From assembly GCF_000455245.1 (NCBI RefSeq), contig NZ_HG005168.1, forward strand, positions 1-64,000: a stretch of DNA of 64,000 nucleotides, written 5' to 3'. The translations under genes were made by a program, and so were the position numbers. Each line of letters begins with the position of its first letter. Positions within the stretch are counted from its first letter, which is position 1. The notes below the pieces were generated by a model that was given only the letters and a program-made list of their open reading frames with translations, ran no database searches and had not been told where the DNA came from. The DNA is from Nesterenkonia massiliensis. GTDB taxonomy: Bacteria; Actinomycetota; Actinomycetes; Actinomycetales; Micrococcaceae. Positions 1 through 9,636 of the stretch are shown here, piece by piece.

Positions 1-6
1 AAAGTG

Positions 7-51
7 AAAGCCGAGAGCATTCATCAAAGACGATGAAGGCTCTCGGCTTTT
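7..51 (+). terminator. Rho-independent terminator
   Basis: A perfect 12-base inverted repeat (arms 7-18 and 39-50, GCCGAGAGC core) ends in TTTT. It would end transcription of a gene lying before the window. The loop contains a further TTCATC/GATGAA pairing that lengthens the stem. Confidence 0.8.
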
Positions 52-179
52 GCTGTATCTACCAAGAGTTCACTGGGTTGGATATCGTCAGTGCCGGGGT
101 TTCAACTGGCAGTGAGAAGACAACCAGGGTAATATTGTTCCTCGCGTGCGGAGACCTTCGGGTGCATCGTGCGCAGCCA

Positions 180-256
<77 letters not shown>

Positions 257-313
257 CATTTATGGCTCCGGCGAGTTCGCATCCAGCATGCGGATCCAGT
301 GAGTGCATGAACT

Positions 314-350
314 GAGGGAGTCACCCGTGTGGGTGGCTCCCTCTCTTTTT
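314..350 (+). terminator. Terminator of tRNA-Pro
   Basis: A 13-base inverted repeat (314-326 with 331-343, one G-T type mismatch allowed) has a GTGT loop and is followed by CTTTTT. It sits 58 bases after the tRNA and before the next gene. Confidence 0.85.
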
Positions 351-481
351 CCGCTATCACAGCGTGAGGCAGTAGTCGTGGTCGCGGAAATGGAGTGTCC
401 CCGCGTGCTAAGCGGGCTTCTTCAAGGCAGCACTCACTTTGGCCCTGTAATGTGTTGGCCGCACCAAAGGAGAGGACGACA

Positions 482-1129
482 GTGAGAGTTGACGGACCGT
501 CGCCGCAGAGCCGCCGGCAGCAGCAAGTGAAGATCATCGCCGCTGCGGCAGCATTTGTCGCAGGTTTCCTACTGTTGGTGCTGATCATGCTGCCCAACCC
601 CTGGGGGTTCGCGGCAGGCACAGTGGTAGGCGGTGCCGCAGCCGCCGGTACCTACGGTATGGTGACCGGCCGGGAGATCTCCCTGCATCGACGCAGGGCT
701 GAAGTCACCACAGAGCAGACCTCACTGCGGGAGTCGCTCTCTGAGTTCGAGTCCATGGTGCGCACGCGTTCTGCCCAGCTGCCCCCTTCGACGCACGGCC
801 AGCTTCGGATGATTCTGGTCGGGCTTGGTGAGATCATTGAGCGCTGGGAAACGCTGCGCCGGACCCCAGACCAGCAAGACGCAGTAGCTGCGACTATTCA
901 CAGACATCTGCCGCGAACCCTGGAACTGTTCCTCGAGCTTCCAGATACCGCCAAGCCGCAGCACGCCCAGGAGTTCCGTGACCAGATCAGTGTGCTGGCA
1001 GAAGCGGTGGCCCGGACGCGCGACACCGTAGTCTCCCAGGACCTGCAGGCGCTGAAGAATAACCGCTGGTTACTAGAAGAGTCGCTCACCGATCCCGATG
1101 AGCGACTCTTCCGAGAGAACAATCTCTAG
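482..1129 (+). CDS. Two-TM membrane protein with coiled cytoplasmic domain
   Basis: Protein of 215 residues, not recognised with certainty. The GTG start at 482 follows AAAGGAGAGG at 466-475; an upstream in-frame ATG at 395 has no such site. Two hydrophobic helices (about 17-36 and 42-62) lie close together, followed by a long helical charged domain rich in Leu, Arg and Glu. The helical hairpin plus soluble tail resembles the XpaC-like family of membrane proteins, but that is only an impression. It follows tRNA-Pro and converges on aceB, with only 9 bases between the stop codons. A perfect stem-loop lies inside its last codons. Confidence 0.8.
   Translation: MRVDGPSPQSRRQQQVKIIAAAAAFVAGFLLLVLIMLPNPWGFAAGTVVGGAAAAGTYGMVTGREISLHRRRAEVTTEQTSLRESLSEFESMVRTRSAQLPPSTHGQLRMILVGLGEIIERWETLRRTPDQQDAVAATIHRHLPRTLELFLELPDTAKPQHAQEFRDQISVLAEAVARTRDTVVSQDLQALKNNRWLLEESLTDPDERLFRENNL
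1079..1108. terminator. Stem-loop inside the 3' end of the gene
   Basis: Perfect 10-base arms (GAGTCGCTCA at 1079-1088, TGAGCGACTC at 1099-1108) flank a 10-base loop. It lies in the coding end of the membrane-protein gene, 21 bases before its stop, in a convergent junction with aceB where there is no other room for a terminator. There is no T run, so the terminator role is inferred. Confidence 0.45.
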
Positions 1130-1138
1130 GCCTGCCCG

Positions 1139-2740
1139 CTAGGCGAGCAGTTCATAGGCAGGAAGCGTGAGGAAGTCCTGATACTCGTCATCAAGGACTA
1201 GTTTCCGCACAATCTCCGCGGCCGGCTCAAAGTACTTCGTGAACGTCTGCTCGTCGCTGATATCAGCTCGTAGCTTCTCCATCTCCTCCGCGAAGAACGC
1301 ATCGACCAGTTCTTTGGTGACCTTGGTACCGGTGTCTGCAGTGATCGTCCCGTTATGGATCTGCTGCCAGAGTTGGGATCGTGAGATTTCCGCAGTGGCA
1401 GCATCCTCCATAAGGTTGTGGATTGCCACGGCACCATTGCCCGAGAGCCAGACCGCTGTGTAGTAGGTCGCCACATATATATTGGCCCGTACTCCCGCCT
1501 CGGTCACATCGCCTTCTGCATCTGCAACGTTGAGCAGGTCCGTGGCGGAGACGCTCACGTCCTCGCGCTTGCGGTCGATCTGGTGGGGTCGATCGCCGAG
1601 GACTCTGGTGAATTCCTCAGCACAAATCTCCACCAGATCAGGGTGGGCCACCCAGGATCCGTCAAAGCCGTCGTTGGCCTCGCGGGACTTATCGTCTCGA
1701 ACCTTTTCTATGGCTTGAGCGGTGACATCTGGTTCGCGCCGGTTCGGAATGAACGCGGCCATCCCGCCCATGGCGAAGGCGTTGCGCTGATGGCATGTCT
1801 TCACCAGCAGCTCGGTATAGGCGCGCATAAAGGGCTGAGTCATGCCCACCTGTGCCCGGTCAGGCAGCACAAAGCTGCTGCCGGAGGCTCGGAAGTACTT
1901 GATCATGGAGAACAGGTAATCCCAGCGGCCGGCATTGAGACCTGAGGCATGCTCGCGCAGCTCATAGAGGATTTCGTCCATTTGGAAGGCCGCTGGAATT
2001 GTCTCGATCAGCACAGTGGCACGGACGATTCCGTGGGGCAATCCCAGACGCTCTTCCGCGAAGCTGAACACCTCATTCCACAGCCGGGCCTCCAGATAGT
2101 GCTCCAGCTTGGGCAGGTAGTAGAACGGGCCTTCGCCGTTGTCATGGAGGAGCTTGGCGTTGTGGAAGAAATGCAGGCCGAAGTCCACCAGAGCGCCCAC
2201 TGCCGGGACGCCGTCGATCTCCACATGTTTCTCCGGCAGATGCCAGCCACGGGGACGCACCACAATCGTGGGCAAGGCGCCATCGGTCCTCAGCGCGTAC
2301 TCCTTGCCCTCCGCAGAGGTGAAGCTCAGCGTGCGCCGGGCTGCCTGGTACAGGTTGTCCTGTGCTTCCATCAGGTTGCGCCAGGTAGGCGACAGCGCAT
2401 CCTCCAGGCAGGCCAGCCACACCTTGGCACCAGAGTTCAGCGCATTGATGGCCATCTTGGCCGGTGCTGCCGGGCCGGTGATCTCTACCCGGCGGTCCTG
2501 CAGAGCCGCAGACTGCTCAGCCACAGTCCACTGAGACTCCCGTACTTGACGGGTTTCCTCAGGAAAATCCAGTTTTCCAGTATCAGCGGCTGCCGCTTGC
2601 GCCTGTTTGCGCTGAGCCAACAGCTCGTTTCGTCTCCCGGCGAACCGGCTGTGCAGCTCCTCCACAAAGGCCAGCGCCTCCTCAGTGAGGATGGACTCAG
2701 CGCCGGACACCTCGTGCGGCTCTTTCGTCATGATCGTCAT
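1139..2740 (-). CDS. aceB: Malate synthase A
   Basis: Condenses glyoxylate with acetyl-CoA to malate, the second step of the glyoxylate bypass, in the cytosol. Length 533 residues is normal for the A isoform. The family signature HASGLNAGRWDY is at 264-275, the substrate-region stretch VRPRGWH at 161-167 and IETIPA at 245-250; the C-terminal acidic NLMEDAATAE region fits the catalytic-base segment. The ATG at 2740 follows GGGAGC with good spacing. Isocitrate lyase is not in the window, so the partner must lie elsewhere. It sits downstream of the otsAB-DUF4032 genes on the same strand but behind a 110-base gap, so it probably has its own promoter. Confidence 0.95.
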   Translation of the reverse strand: MTIMTKEPHEVSGAESILTEEALAFVEELHSRFAGRRNELLAQRKQAQAAAADTGKLDFPEETRQVRESQWTVAEQSAALQDRRVEITGPAAPAKMAINALNSGAKVWLACLEDALSPTWRNLMEAQDNLYQAARRTLSFTSAEGKEYALRTDGALPTIVVRPRGWHLPEKHVEIDGVPAVGALVDFGLHFFHNAKLLHDNGEGPFYYLPKLEHYLEARLWNEVFSFAEERLGLPHGIVRATVLIETIPAAFQMDEILYELREHASGLNAGRWDYLFSMIKYFRASGSSFVLPDRAQVGMTQPFMRAYTELLVKTCHQRNAFAMGGMAAFIPNRREPDVTAQAIEKVRDDKSREANDGFDGSWVAHPDLVEICAEEFTRVLGDRPHQIDRKREDVSVSATDLLNVADAEGDVTEAGVRANIYVATYYTAVWLSGNGAVAIHNLMEDAATAEISRSQLWQQIHNGTITADTGTKVTKELVDAFFAEEMEKLRADISDEQTFTKYFEPAAEIVRKLVLDDEYQDFLTLPAYELLA

Positions 2741-2850
2741 ATGCTGCTCCCTTGCAGTCGACTCGTGTTCTAGGTCACCTCGAGGTCAGTTCCCACTTTA
2801 ACCGGGTGGAGCTGATGTGTGTATAAGAGCCGCTGCTCCAGAAGTCAGGA

Positions 2851-4179
2851 TCAGTCTGGATCAGCCGCCCACACTGAGGCGTCCTCGTCATACTCGAGGT
2901 CTTCTGGGCTGAGGCTGTTGTTCAGTTCCATCTGCCGGACCACATCCGTGGGTGGGTTAATCATCAAGGTCGCCTCGTCCCGAAGGGTGCTCAGCTCCTC
3001 CTCAATGAATGAAGGCAGTGCATCCTCCAACGAGACATCGCGGCCTTCACGTTCGGAGAGCTTCCACCGGTGTTCCAGAAGCTGGTGCATGATCTCGGCC
3101 GGCTCCAGCTTATTGCGCAGTTCCCGGGGGATCTTGGCCAGGGTGGGTTGGAAGACCGTCTGGGTCCACATATGCGCCGCCACAGCCTCGTCCCCGTGCG
3201 GGTCGGTCTGGGCCCGATACGCATCGATGGCTCCCAGCAGTCGGCGGGCCTGGTTCTCCTGCACATCCAGACCAGTGAGATTCATCAGCCGGCGCTGGTG
3301 GTGACCGGGGTCCACCACTTTCGGGCGCAGCAGCAGCTTGCTGTCTTCTCGAGCAGAGCGGATGTCATATTCCTCGACGTCGAAGCCGAGCTCGTTCAGG
3401 CGCCGGATCCGCTCCTCAACCAGCCATTGCTGATCCGGGTTGAAGGCGGTGTCCCCGGTCAGCTCGTGCCACAGGCCACGGTAAGCGTCGATGAACTGAT
3501 GGCTGGTGGCTACCGGATCGACGTCCTCGTCGACGAATCCGCCCTCCATCAGGTCCATCAGCTCACCAGCAATATTGACCTGGGCGACGTCGAGGTCATA
3601 TTCGCGCTGACCTGCAGAGAGATTCGCGTGCAGCTCACCGGTCTCAGCGTCCACCAGGTAGGCGGCGAACTTTCCGGCGTCACGACGGAAGAGCGTATTG
3701 GACAAGGACACATCGCCCCAGTAGAAGCCCAGGAGGTGCAGTTCCACCATCAGCAGCGCCTGGGCGTCGATCATGCGCTGCAAAGTCTCCTTGCGCATCA
3801 TCTGGTTAAACACCGCCCGGTAAGGCAGGGAGAACCGCAGATGCCGGGTCACCAGCGCCGGAGAGAGCGGCTGACCGTCCTCGGCGGACCGTCCGGTCAC
3901 CTCCGCCACCGGCTTCACACAGGGAGCACCGAGTCTGCCCAGCCGACGCAGCATCTGGTACTCATGCCGAGCTGCGCGCTCTGACGTCTCCTTGATGGCA
4001 ATCACGGATCCACCCAGATAGGCGAACCGGACCACGTGCCGGGAGATGCCGCGGGGCAGTGCGGCCAAGATGTCCTGGGGCCATTCCTGCAGCGGGAGGT
4101 GCCAGGGCAGATCCAGCAATTCCTGCGGAATGGTTCCGGACGCGGTCAGACTCAGGCCTGGTGCGGGACGGGGGCTCAT
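2851..4179 (-). CDS. DUF4032 protein with kinase-like N-terminal domain
   Basis: 442 residues. The N-terminal half looks like a protein-kinase-like fold of the lipopolysaccharide-kinase type with all key residues visible: K63 in AIKE, E73 in the next helix, the catalytic loop GDVSLSN (D156, N161) and the metal-binding D177 in LVDAE. The C-terminal half is the DUF4032 region typical of actinobacteria. Substrate unknown. It follows otsB with 9 bases between them and probably belongs to the same transcript, which hints at a link to trehalose or another sugar (inference). It also has a likely private leaderless promoter, because TAGACT ends 6 bases before the ATG and no Shine-Dalgarno is seen. 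Confidence 0.85.
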   Translation of the reverse strand: MSPRPAPGLSLTASGTIPQELLDLPWHLPLQEWPQDILAALPRGISRHVVRFAYLGGSVIAIKETSERAARHEYQMLRRLGRLGAPCVKPVAEVTGRSAEDGQPLSPALVTRHLRFSLPYRAVFNQMMRKETLQRMIDAQALLMVELHLLGFYWGDVSLSNTLFRRDAGKFAAYLVDAETGELHANLSAGQREYDLDVAQVNIAGELMDLMEGGFVDEDVDPVATSHQFIDAYRGLWHELTGDTAFNPDQQWLVEERIRRLNELGFDVEEYDIRSAREDSKLLLRPKVVDPGHHQRRLMNLTGLDVQENQARRLLGAIDAYRAQTDPHGDEAVAAHMWTQTVFQPTLAKIPRELRNKLEPAEIMHQLLEHRWKLSEREGRDVSLEDALPSFIEEELSTLRDEATLMINPPTDVVRQMELNNSLSPEDLEYDEDASVWAADPD

Positions 4180-4185
4180 GGGAGC

Positions 4186-4191
4186 AGTCTA
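4186..4191 (-). promoter_or_regulatory. Leaderless -10 box for the DUF4032 gene
   Basis: TAGACT on the minus strand ends 6 bases before the ATG at 4179. Its first three bases are the otsB stop codon. Spacing fits transcription starting at the A of the ATG. Confidence 0.55.
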
Positions 4192-5001
4192 GTGTCTGGG
4201 CTGCGTTGATTCCCTAGGTTGGGCCGATTCCCTGGCCTCAGCCACAACATTGAGAACTTGGGCCAATGCGGCGGGCTCGGGAATGCGGAACTCAGCGGCA
4301 GTGTCACCTTCTCCGACCTTCACACCCAGATCACCATCACCGAGCACCGCGAAACCATGCTCATCTGTGACGTCATCTCCGGCGAAAAACACCGCCGCGG
4401 GTTTCAGCAGCTCGCGCAGCTCCTGGATGGCTTCGCCCTTAGTAGCAAGAACGACGACGGCCTCCAGAATCTTCTTGCCCTCTTTCGCATGGGCGCCATC
4501 AATTACTGACAGCGCCGCGCGGGCCTCGTTGAGCACCTGCTCCGCGGCCTGGTCATCATCTATATGGCGCACATGAATAGCAGCACCGGCGGGCTTATGC
4601 TCGACCCAGGCGCCATCGTACTGCCCGGCAATCTGCTCCAGGACATCAGCCACCTCTGTGCGGGCAGCCTCCTGTGCAGCGGTGAGCTCTAAACCGGGCG
4701 AGTCCGGCCCCAGATATTTCTCGGCCCCATGGGAGCCCACAAGCACAGTGCCCTCCGGCGGATCAGCCTGATTCTGCAGATCCACCAGCGGACGGCCTGA
4801 GACATAGGCCAGGGTGACATCCTTCAGGGGCGCAAGGCGGCGGATAGCCTCAGCATTGACAGCTACCGGCCGGGCTGAATAAGCGTCGGCGACCAGCTCG
4901 GCGACACAACCGTCGAAATCGAGGCAGATCAACAGCGAATCTGCCGCAGCGAAACGTTCGGCGGCAGCACGCAGCTCAGGGGATAGGGCGTCAGCAGTCA
5001 C
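4189..5001 (-). CDS. otsB: Trehalose-6-phosphate phosphatase
   Basis: Removes phosphate from trehalose-6-phosphate, the second step of the OtsAB route to the compatible solute trehalose. HAD-fold signs are clear: nucleophile motif LDFDGC with D28 and D30, and the acidic metal motif GDDVTDEHGF near the C-terminus. I chose the GTG at 5001 (270 residues) because GAGGAG stands just before it; the longer frame from 5076 would add 25 residues unlike the family and overlap otsA. It follows otsA with a 43-base gap, so the two are likely co-transcribed. Confidence 0.93.
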   Translation of the reverse strand: MTADALSPELRAAAERFAAADSLLICLDFDGCVAELVADAYSARPVAVNAEAIRRLAPLKDVTLAYVSGRPLVDLQNQADPPEGTVLVGSHGAEKYLGPDSPGLELTAAQEAARTEVADVLEQIAGQYDGAWVEHKPAGAAIHVRHIDDDQAAEQVLNEARAALSVIDGAHAKEGKKILEAVVVLATKGEAIQELRELLKPAAVFFAGDDVTDEHGFAVLGDGDLGVKVGEGDTAAEFRIPEPAALAQVLNVVAEARESAQPRESTQPRH

Positions 5002-5044
5002 AAAGATCTCCTCGGCGTGGAATGGCGTCGTCGTGGGAAACGGG

Positions 5045-6589
5045 TCAGAGCGTGGCCAGGCGGTCCAGGAAGTCACGTGCCCAGCGGTTGACGTTATGTG
5101 AGACTACCTGGCGGCGCAGACTCCGCATCCGGCGGGTCGCGTCCTGCGGGTCGATATGGGCAGCCTTGACCATGGCGGCTTTGAGCTCATCGATGTCATG
5201 GGGATTAATCAGCAGCGCTTGCCGGAGCTGATCGGCCGCCCCGGTGAACTCACTGAGCACCAGCACCCCGGTGCCGTCGGCACGGGCCGCCACATACTCC
5301 TTAGCCACCAAGTTCATGCCGTCACGCAGCGCGGTGACCAGCATGACGTCTGCGGCTAGATAGAGGGCCACCATCTCCTCCACCGGATAGGAATGGTGGA
5401 GATACCGGATGGCGGTATGAGCCATGCTGTCGAACTCACCGTTAATCCGTCCCACGGCCAGTTCGATCTCGTCACGCAGTTGCTGGTAGGACTCCACACC
5501 TTCTCGCGAGGGTGAGGCGATCTGCACCAAACAGGCCTGACCCACCGTGAGCTCGCCGTCCTGGAGGAGCTCCTCGTAGGCCTTCATTCGGTGCCTGATT
5601 CCTTTGGTGTAGTCCAGCCGGTCCACGCCGAGGAACACTGTCTCAGGGTTGCCGAGATCCTCACGAATCTGCCGGGCACGTTCGATGATGTCCTCGCGGG
5701 CAGCCAGTTCTACGATCTTGTCCGTATCGATGGAGATGGGGAAGGCTTTGGCCTCTGCAATCCGGTAGGTACCCTCACCCGGTGCAGAAAGCTGCCGGGG
5801 AGCCGTGCCGCGGCTGGGATCCACATTGAAGCCCTTCATCTGCGAGCTGGTCTCACTAGGCTCCTCCAGCAGCACATAGATTTTGTCCGAGCGTATGTAG
5901 TGCCCCAGCCTGTGCCGGACTGCACGCTGGAAGTTCCGGGCATCGGACTCACGCTGGAAGCCGATCAGATCCGCGCCCAGCAGTCCGCGAAGCACCGAGT
6001 GCCTCCAGGGCAGCTGTGCAAAAAGACCCGGAGGCGGGAACGGGATGTGATTGAAGAATCCGATCTTGACGTCCGGGCGCAGATCTCTGAGCATCTGAGG
6101 GACCAGCTGCAGTTGGTAATCCTGTACCCAGACCGTGGCGCCCTGACCTGCCACTTTGGCTGCGGCTTCAGCGAAGCGCTGGTTGACGCGCCGATAGGCC
6201 TCGAACCAGTGGCGGTGAAAGTCTGGACGGGCGATGACATCGTGATAGAGCGGCCAGAGCGTCCCGTTGGAGAAGCCCTCGTAATAATCCTCAACCTCTT
6301 CGGATGACAGCGGCACAGGATGCAGGTGCATGCCTTCATGGTCAAAGGGTGTCAATGTTTCATCCGGAGCCCCGTGCCATCCCACCCAGGCGCCCTCTGA
6401 GGCGGCCATGATGGGAGCCAATGCGGTGACCAAACCGCCCGGGGAGCGCTGCCATCCAGTGCTGCCGTCACTGAGTGTGACGCGATTGACAGCCAGCCTG
6501 TTGGCCACCACCACAAAGTCGTATCCCGTGGGAGCTTGCTGCTCCTGCTGCTGTGTGTCGTTGCTCACTGATTGCTCGCTCTGGCCCAT
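5045..6589 (-). CDS. otsA: Trehalose-6-phosphate synthase
   Basis: GT20 glycosyltransferase joining glucose from a nucleotide sugar to glucose-6-phosphate. Family landmarks include [12 protein letters not shown] near the N-terminus, the glycine loop [18 protein letters not shown] and [13 protein letters not shown] of the nucleotide-sugar domain, and [10 protein letters not shown]. The ATG at 6589 (514 residues) is favoured by AAGGGGTG just before it; an in-frame upstream start would add 21 basic residues with no homology to expect. It is the first gene of otsA-otsB-DUF4032 and is divergent from the DsbA-like gene across about 200 bases. Trehalose here most likely serves osmotic and desiccation protection. 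Confidence 0.95.
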   Translation of the reverse strand: MGQSEQSVSNDTQQQEQQAPTGYDFVVVANRLAVNRVTLSDGSTGWQRSPGGLVTALAPIMAASEGAWVGWHGAPDETLTPFDHEGMHLHPVPLSSEEVEDYYEGFSNGTLWPLYHDVIARPDFHRHWFEAYRRVNQRFAEAAAKVAGQGATVWVQDYQLQLVPQMLRDLRPDVKIGFFNHIPFPPPGLFAQLPWRHSVLRGLLGADLIGFQRESDARNFQRAVRHRLGHYIRSDKIYVLLEEPSETSSQMKGFNVDPSRGTAPRQLSAPGEGTYRIAEAKAFPISIDTDKIVELAAREDIIERARQIREDLGNPETVFLGVDRLDYTKGIRHRMKAYEELLQDGELTVGQACLVQIASPSREGVESYQQLRDEIELAVGRINGEFDSMAHTAIRYLHHSYPVEEMVALYLAADVMLVTALRDGMNLVAKEYVAARADGTGVLVLSEFTGAADQLRQALLINPHDIDELKAAMVKAAHIDPQDATRRMRSLRRQVVSHNVNRWARDFLDRLATL

Positions 6590-6789
6590 GGAAGCACCCC
6601 TTGATCTCTCGTGTTTCCACCCTACGTGCCCCCTGACGCGGGCTCTTGTCACTCTGCGCGAGAAGGCTGGACGTTTGCTGGATGAAGGTCCGCCTCGTCG
6701 TCGTGCCTAACAGGTACTCTGGATGGAGTTGTCTGGAGTCCCTTGGGCTCTCATCCGTACACCTTCTTCTACCGCATTGTGGAGAGCAC

Positions 6790-7734
6790 ATGGCACGTAA
6801 TACCACCAGCGCCGGCGCGCGCGAGCAGGCCCGCAAGCTTCAGCAGGAGCAAGAGCGCAAGCAGAAGCGCCAGTCGCTGCTGCTACGCATCGGCGTGGTC
6901 GGTATCGCGGTCATCGCCGTCGTCGCAATTGCTCTTGTGGTCCTGACCCGCGACGGCAACGGTGGCAACTACACCGAGGGCCCTGCCCCGGCTGCGGCGA
7001 CCGATGAAGGCGGTTTTGTGCTGACCTCCGGCACGGAGCTTGCCGAGGGAGCGGATCTGGGGACTATCGACGCCGAGGACACCCCCTCAGGTGACGGCCC
7101 GGCAAGCGCCCAGCCGCGTGAAGAGGGCCAGCGGCCGCATCTGACCATCTTCACTGATGCTCACTGCGTCCACTGTGCGAACTTTGAAGGTGCCTACGAG
7201 GAGATTCTGCGCGGGCTTCTGGATGAGGAACTGATCACCCTGGAGTACCGCTCGGTCTCCTATCTGCAGTCGCGCAGCAACTACTCTGCGCGTGCGGCCA
7301 ACGCCTTCGCCTGCATGGCGGATGCTTCCCCGGAGAACTACAAGGGCTACCTCTCCAATGTGACTGCGAACTACCAGGGCCAGGAGATCAACAACGAGTC
7401 CCTGGCCGCGATTGCCCAGGACAGCTACGGCGTGGATATCGAATCCTGCATCAATGACGCCACCTACCGCGCCTTTGTCGCCTATGTCAGCAATACCGCC
7501 TGGGAGCAGGGAGTCAGCGGCACCCCCACTATTTACGTGGATGACTCCCAGTACGAGCCGAACACCTTCTTCGAAGCGCTCATGACCGAGGTGAGCGAGT
7601 ACGCCGAGGAGGCCGGTATTGAGTCCGACTTTGTCCAGCAGGCCGAGGAGCAGCTCGACGCCGAAGACATCGGGCAGAGTGAGGCAGAGGCCCCTGAGGA
7701 TGCCGGTTCTACCGACGACGGCGAAGACGAGTAG
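6790..7734 (+). CDS. Membrane-anchored DsbA-like thiol oxidoreductase
   Basis: 314 residues. A charged N-terminus is followed by one membrane helix (about 32-52), a short linker and an extracytoplasmic thioredoxin-fold domain. The active site is C126-V-H-C129, the DsbA type, with the cis-proline segment GTPTIYV further on. This points to disulfide formation or handling in exported proteins, as in the actinobacterial MdbA/DsbA group. The last 50 residues are strongly acidic. The ATG at 6790 follows GGAGAG. It is divergent from otsA and is followed by tRNA-Thr. The exact partner oxidase is not in the window. Confidence 0.9.
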   Translation: MARNTTSAGAREQARKLQQEQERKQKRQSLLLRIGVVGIAVIAVVAIALVVLTRDGNGGNYTEGPAPAAATDEGGFVLTSGTELAEGADLGTIDAEDTPSGDGPASAQPREEGQRPHLTIFTDAHCVHCANFEGAYEEILRGLLDEELITLEYRSVSYLQSRSNYSARAANAFACMADASPENYKGYLSNVTANYQGQEINNESLAAIAQDSYGVDIESCINDATYRAFVAYVSNTAWEQGVSGTPTIYVDDSQYEPNTFFEALMTEVSEYAEEAGIESDFVQQAEEQLDAEDIGQSEAEAPEDAGSTDDGEDE

Positions 7735-7836
7735 CCCTTCCTTAGGCTGTGGAACACAGCCAATACGGTGACGGGTTGATCTGAGCCGCCGGCTGGGCAT
7801 ACTATGTCTAGCTGGTGACGGATCATCCCCCACCAC

Positions 7837-7909
7837 GCCTCCTTAGCTCAGCTGGTAGAGCAACTGTCTTGTAAACAGTAGGTCCTCGGTTCGAACCCGG
7901 GAGGGGGCT
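7837..7909 (+). tRNA. tRNA-Thr (anticodon TGT)
   Basis: Acceptor arms GCCTCCT and AGGGGGC pair with one G-T. The anticodon stem ACTGT/ACAGT holds CTTGTAA, giving anticodon TGT at 7870-7872. D and T arms are standard (GGTTCGAACC). CCA is not encoded. Confidence 0.96.
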
Positions 7910-7976
7910 CGAAGGCTTAAGAGCTGAGCCTAGTTTTTGGCCGCCGTCGCGGCACTCTGCTTAGGAGAATCCTGGC

Positions 7977-9503
7977 GTGGAACCCAAAACTGCCTCGGGC
8001 CCAGTCGTGCCCAAAAAATCCTCATCTAGCAAGGCGCAGTCGACAGGCCCTGCAGCACCGACCGATGACACCATGACCAGTGCAGAGAAGCTGACTATTG
8101 GCGCGCTGCTGGTCTCCACCTTCGTCATGATTCTCAACGAGACCATCATGAACGTGGCGCTGCCCAGACTCATGGATGTCTTCGATGTCAGTGAACCCAC
8201 TGTGCAGTGGATGACCACTGCCTTCATGCTCACCCTTGCCGTTGTGATCCCCACCACCGGTTACCTGATGCAGCGTCTGAGCCTGCGGACAGTTTTCAGC
8301 TTGGCGATGGGGCTGTTCATCACCGGTACAGCGCTGGCCGCGTTCGCGCCGACGTTCAGTTTCCTGCTCGTGGGGCGCGTCGTGCAGGCCGCGGGTACTG
8401 CGGTGATGCTTCCGCTGCTGATGACCACCGTGCTTACTCTGGTGCCGGTGCGCCGCCGCGGTGTGGTGATGGGCAATATCTCCATCGTGATCTCCGTGGC
8501 CCCGGCCGTAGGCCCCACGCTCTCAGGCTTCTTGCTGCACATTGCAGACTGGCGCTGGCTGTTCCTGGTGATCCTGCCGATCGCGATCATCGCACTGTTC
8601 CTGGGCCGCCCGCGACTGAACAACGATCCGGGCGTGAAGGGTCAGCGGCTCTCTATCTCGTCAGTACTGCTGGCCGTTCCCGGATTCGGCGGCCTGGTCT
8701 ATGGCATCAGCCAGATCGGCGGCGGACACGGTGCCGCTGAAGTGGAAGCTGCCGACGGAGCCGGCGTGGATCCGGTGGCCATTGCTGTGCTGATCATCGG
8801 CGTGGTGTGCCTGGCGGCATTCGCACTGCTGCAGGTCCGTCTGCAGCGCACGGACTCTGCTCTGCTGAACCTCAAGCCCTTCAAGTACTCCATGTACACC
8901 CGGTCGCTGATCATGATGCTGCTGATGATGATCGCCCTCTTCGGTGCGCTGATCATGCTGCCGATGTTCCTGCAGACTGTCCGCGGACTCGACACCCTGC
9001 AGACCGGTCTGCTGATGCTGCCAGGTGGTCTGTTGATGGCACTGATGGCGCCGTTCGTGGGGCGTTTCTATGACAAGATCGGTCCCCGGCCATTGGTCAT
9101 CCCGGGTGCGATCATCCTGATCGGCGCGCTCTTCTGCTTTGGACTGCTGAACGCGACGACGCCTGTTCCGCTCATCCTCACCATCCACCTGGTGCTCTCC
9201 GGCGGTTTGGCATTGCTGTTCACCCCGGCCTTCACCACTGCGCTGAACCCGCTTCCGCGCGAACTGTACTCGCATGGTTCTGCGGTGCTGAACACCCTGC
9301 AGCAGCTCGCTGGAGCTATTGGCACTGCGGCTCTGGTGGCCGTGATGGGTATTGGTGCCGCAGCGGCTGCCGCCAACGGACTCGGCGCCGAAGAGTCTGC
9401 GGTGGAAGGGTTCCGCGCGGCCTTCCGGATGGCTGCTGGCTTGAGCGTGGTGGTTCTGATCATCGGTTCGACCCTGAAGCCCACCAAGGCAGAAGGCGCC
9501 TGA
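7977..9503 (+). CDS. DHA2-family (EmrB/QacA) drug exporter
   Basis: 508-residue major-facilitator transporter with a soluble N-terminus of about 35 residues and roughly 14 hydrophobic helices, as in the DHA2 drug:H+ antiporters. The family stretch GRVVQAAGTAVMLPLL and the antiporter-like segment AVGPTLSGFLL in helix 5, followed by DWRWLFLVILP, are clear. GTG start at 7977 behind TAGGAGAA. It stands alone between tRNA-Thr and a strong terminator. Substrates cannot be read from sequence. Confidence 0.9.
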   Translation: MEPKTASGPVVPKKSSSSKAQSTGPAAPTDDTMTSAEKLTIGALLVSTFVMILNETIMNVALPRLMDVFDVSEPTVQWMTTAFMLTLAVVIPTTGYLMQRLSLRTVFSLAMGLFITGTALAAFAPTFSFLLVGRVVQAAGTAVMLPLLMTTVLTLVPVRRRGVVMGNISIVISVAPAVGPTLSGFLLHIADWRWLFLVILPIAIIALFLGRPRLNNDPGVKGQRLSISSVLLAVPGFGGLVYGISQIGGGHGAAEVEAADGAGVDPVAIAVLIIGVVCLAAFALLQVRLQRTDSALLNLKPFKYSMYTRSLIMMLLMMIALFGALIMLPMFLQTVRGLDTLQTGLLMLPGGLLMALMAPFVGRFYDKIGPRPLVIPGAIILIGALFCFGLLNATTPVPLILTIHLVLSGGLALLFTPAFTTALNPLPRELYSHGSAVLNTLQQLAGAIGTAALVAVMGIGAAAAAANGLGAEESAVEGFRAAFRMAAGLSVVVLIIGSTLKPTKAEGA

Positions 9504-9520
9504 CCGTCACAGCTAGGCAA

Positions 9521-9558
9521 AAAGGCCCGTCGGATGATGATCATCCGGCGGGCCTTGC
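9521..9558 (+). terminator. Terminator of the drug-exporter gene
   Basis: The arms AAGGCCCG and CGGGCCTT enclose a further GGATGATGATCATCC pairing, giving a long near-perfect stem, with TTG after it. It begins 18 bases past the stop codon. Confidence 0.85.
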
Positions 9559-9636
9559 TGTATTGAGGGGGCTTTCCGGGCCGGAAAGCTTGCCACCGTC
9601 GCAGTGGGCTTCAGAAGGTGGTGGCTCTTGGGAAGC

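Noticed and set aside
2818-2829. TGTGTATAAGAG, a 12-base match to the Tn5 mosaic end used in sequencing libraries
   Set aside because: Only 12 of 19 bases match, no transposon or target duplication is near, and the flanking sequence is continuous with the intergenic context. Probably chance; read-level data would settle it.
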